NCBI GenBank assembly: GCA_963843525.1
Contig: CAWJKM010000005.1
Location: 682,001 to 746,000 of the forward strand
DNA length: 64,000 nt
Direction: 5' to 3'
Source: DATJPR01 sp963843525
GTDB lineage: Bacteria; Bacteroidota; Ignavibacteria; UBA10030; UBA6906
Part shown: positions 62,973 to 64,000 of the stretch, one piece after another
Layout of the letters: each line of letters begins with the position of its first letter
Position numbering within the stretch: position 1 is the stretch's first letter
Notes under the pieces: model-generated
Seen by the model: only the letters and a program-made list of their open reading frames with translations
What the model was told of the DNA's origin: nothing
Databases searched by the model: none
Translations under genes and position numbers: made by a program

Positions 62973-63620
62973 ATGAAACCCATCAAAACCTCGTTAGTTC
63001 ACCGTGTACTGTTTCCCGAAAGCGGCACGGAGCGGCTTCATCCGGCGCTTGTTCTTCTTCACGGCAGGGGAGCCGACGAAGACGACCTCGTCGTGTTCGC
63101 GAGGTATCTCGATGAACGGCTCCTCGTCCTCTCCACCCGGGCGCCGTTCCCGTTTGAGTTCGGGGGATTCACCTGGTATGATGCAGAAGAAGATGGTACG
63201 CCCGACCCCGGCCGATTCAGGGAAAGCTACGATCGCCTTTCCCTGTTTCTTGATGATGTTCTCCGGGAATATCCGGTGGACGCCTCACGGCTGTTTCTTC
63301 TCGGGTTCAGCATGGGGGCGGCGATGGCGCTTTCCCTGGCGCTGACGCGTCCCGCGCTCTTTCGTGGCGTGTCCGCGAACAGCGGATATCTCCCGGAGAA
63401 AACGCATCTCACGTACCGATGGAACGAACAGCCCTCCGTGAAGATTCTTCTTTCTCACGGAACGGAAGACCCGGTTATCCCTGTTGCCGCTGCACGCCGC
63501 ACGAAGATGTTGCTCGACCGGGGAGGGGTACTGGTCTCGTACCATGAATACCCGATGGGTCACGAAATCAGCGAGCAAGCCATCGGGGATGTTCGAGAGT
63601 GGATGAGCGCACTGTTGTGA
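62973..63620 (+). CDS. Phospholipase/carboxylesterase (alpha/beta hydrolase)
   Basis: A 215-residue serine hydrolase of the carboxylesterase/LysoPLA-like family. The nucleophile is Ser in GFSMGAA near residue 113, the acid is in SHGTEDPVIPV, and the His is in GHEISEQA near residue 200; LHGRGADEDDL near the start forms the oxyanion region. The cytoplasmic size and motifs suggest short-chain ester or lysophospholipid hydrolysis. It seems to have its own promoter. Confidence 0.9.
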   Translation: MKPIKTSLVHRVLFPESGTERLHPALVLLHGRGADEDDLVVFARYLDERLLVLSTRAPFPFEFGGFTWYDAEEDGTPDPGRFRESYDRLSLFLDDVLREYPVDASRLFLLGFSMGAAMALSLALTRPALFRGVSANSGYLPEKTHLTYRWNEQPSVKILLSHGTEDPVIPVAAARRTKMLLDRGGVLVSYHEYPMGHEISEQAIGDVREWMSALL

Positions 63621-63707
63621 TGCGGGACACGAGAGGTGGAATTGCTCACGTCGTGTGATGCGGGGATGTGACGCACAGAGTCTGCCAAGTATGAGAGAAG
63701 ATATCCT

Positions 63708-64000
63708 GTGGAATCTATCGGACTGTTACAGTTTTTCCTTTTTAACCTCCTTGTCCTCGGACTCCTTGCCCTCGATTTATTCGTTTTTCACCGGAAACCG
63801 CATGAAGTTTCTACAAAGGAGGCGGCTCTCTATTCAGTATTCTGGATCGCCCTGGGCCTCCTCTTCTGCGGGGGGGTATTTATATTCCGCGGGAGGACAT
63901 CGGGTCTTGAATTCCTGACCGGATATCTCGTCGAGAAATCCCTCTCGGTCGACAACATATTTGTGTTTCTTGTTATCTTTGGCTACTTTGGAGTACCACA
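63708..64000 (+). CDS. TerC family membrane protein, 3' end cut by window
   Basis: The first 97 residues of an integral membrane protein of the TerC/Alx family, with at least three hydrophobic segments and the typical LEFLTGYLVEKSLSVDNIFVF, which carries the conserved acidic and Asp-Asn residues. Such proteins are linked to manganese export or metallation of exported enzymes. The start is GTG at 63708 with GAGAGAAG upstream. I looked for the yybP-ykoY Mn riboswitch in the leader and did not recognise it. Confidence 0.85.
   Translation, partial: MESIGLLQFFLFNLLVLGLLALDLFVFHRKPHEVSTKEAALYSVFWIALGLLFCGGVFIFRGRTSGLEFLTGYLVEKSLSVDNIFVFLVIFGYFGVP

Noticed and set aside
63621..63707. yybP-ykoY Mn riboswitch before the TerC gene
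   Set aside because: The region is too short and lacks the conserved loop sequences.

Overview
The window is a dense stretch of a Gram-negative bacterial chromosome, moderately GC-rich, with mostly short intergenic gaps and genes on both strands. No mobile element, CRISPR array, tRNA or rRNA gene was found. The gene content suggests the Bacteroidota/Chlorobiota/Ignavibacteriota (FCB) branch: a PorV/PorQ-type outer-membrane protein, a GWxTD-domain protein, many secreted or outer-membrane beta-barrel and TPR proteins, DUF2851, zf-HC2 anti-sigma-like proteins and an IleRS of the long eukaryote-like type. Assignment below that level is inference. Promoters that can be recognised look sigma70-like (TTGACA-17-TATATT before lon).

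Layout. 1-6.3 kb: a 5'-truncated unknown protein with a zf-HC2 partner, an M1 aminopeptidase with HEAT repeats, RsgA and endonuclease IV. 6.5-10.7 kb: a metal-uptake locus (small secreted Cys/His protein, porin-like barrel, periplasmic metal-binding protein, ATPase, permease). 10.9-16 kb: anti-sigma-like protein, then lon-dnaX, with a nine-A slippage site inside dnaX. 16.5-24.6 kb: a PorV-like protein and a lipoprotein, converging on a four-gene minus-strand operon (secreted protein, FecR protein, large outer-membrane protein, CHASE2-guanylate/adenylate cyclase) that looks like an envelope-to-cyclic-nucleotide signalling module. 24.8-31.2 kb: RseP and Dxr, then a TPR/unknown/barrel secreted operon. 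31.2-40 kb: DUF2851, PyrF, NDH-2, a frameshifted GWxTD protein, LarE and a TPR protein.

40-47.8 kb carries yggS-divIVA-punA-ileS-dksA-like-lspA-rluD. This closely parallels the Gram-positive ylmE...divIVA-ileS-ylyA-lspA-ylyB order. 47.8-52.8 kb: a toast-rack protein with an ECF sigma factor, thymidylate kinase, a C-terminal processing protease and a TauE/SafE transporter. 53-57 kb: a YjfB-like small protein, a deoxynucleoside kinase, and cytochrome bd oxidase (cydAB) behind a three-cysteine Rrf2 regulator. 57.5-64 kb: MurA, a DinB-like protein, a membrane gluzincin with a family-9 glycosyltransferase, an esterase, and a TerC protein cut by the window end.

The strongest items for follow-up are the dnaX A9 slippage site, the IleRS GxHH signature (linked to mupirocin hyper-resistance), the FecR/CHASE2 operon, a 24-bp palindrome between the lon promoter and its start codon, heptanucleotide repeats at three intergenic loci, and a single-base frameshift that separates a signal peptide from its GWxTD protein.
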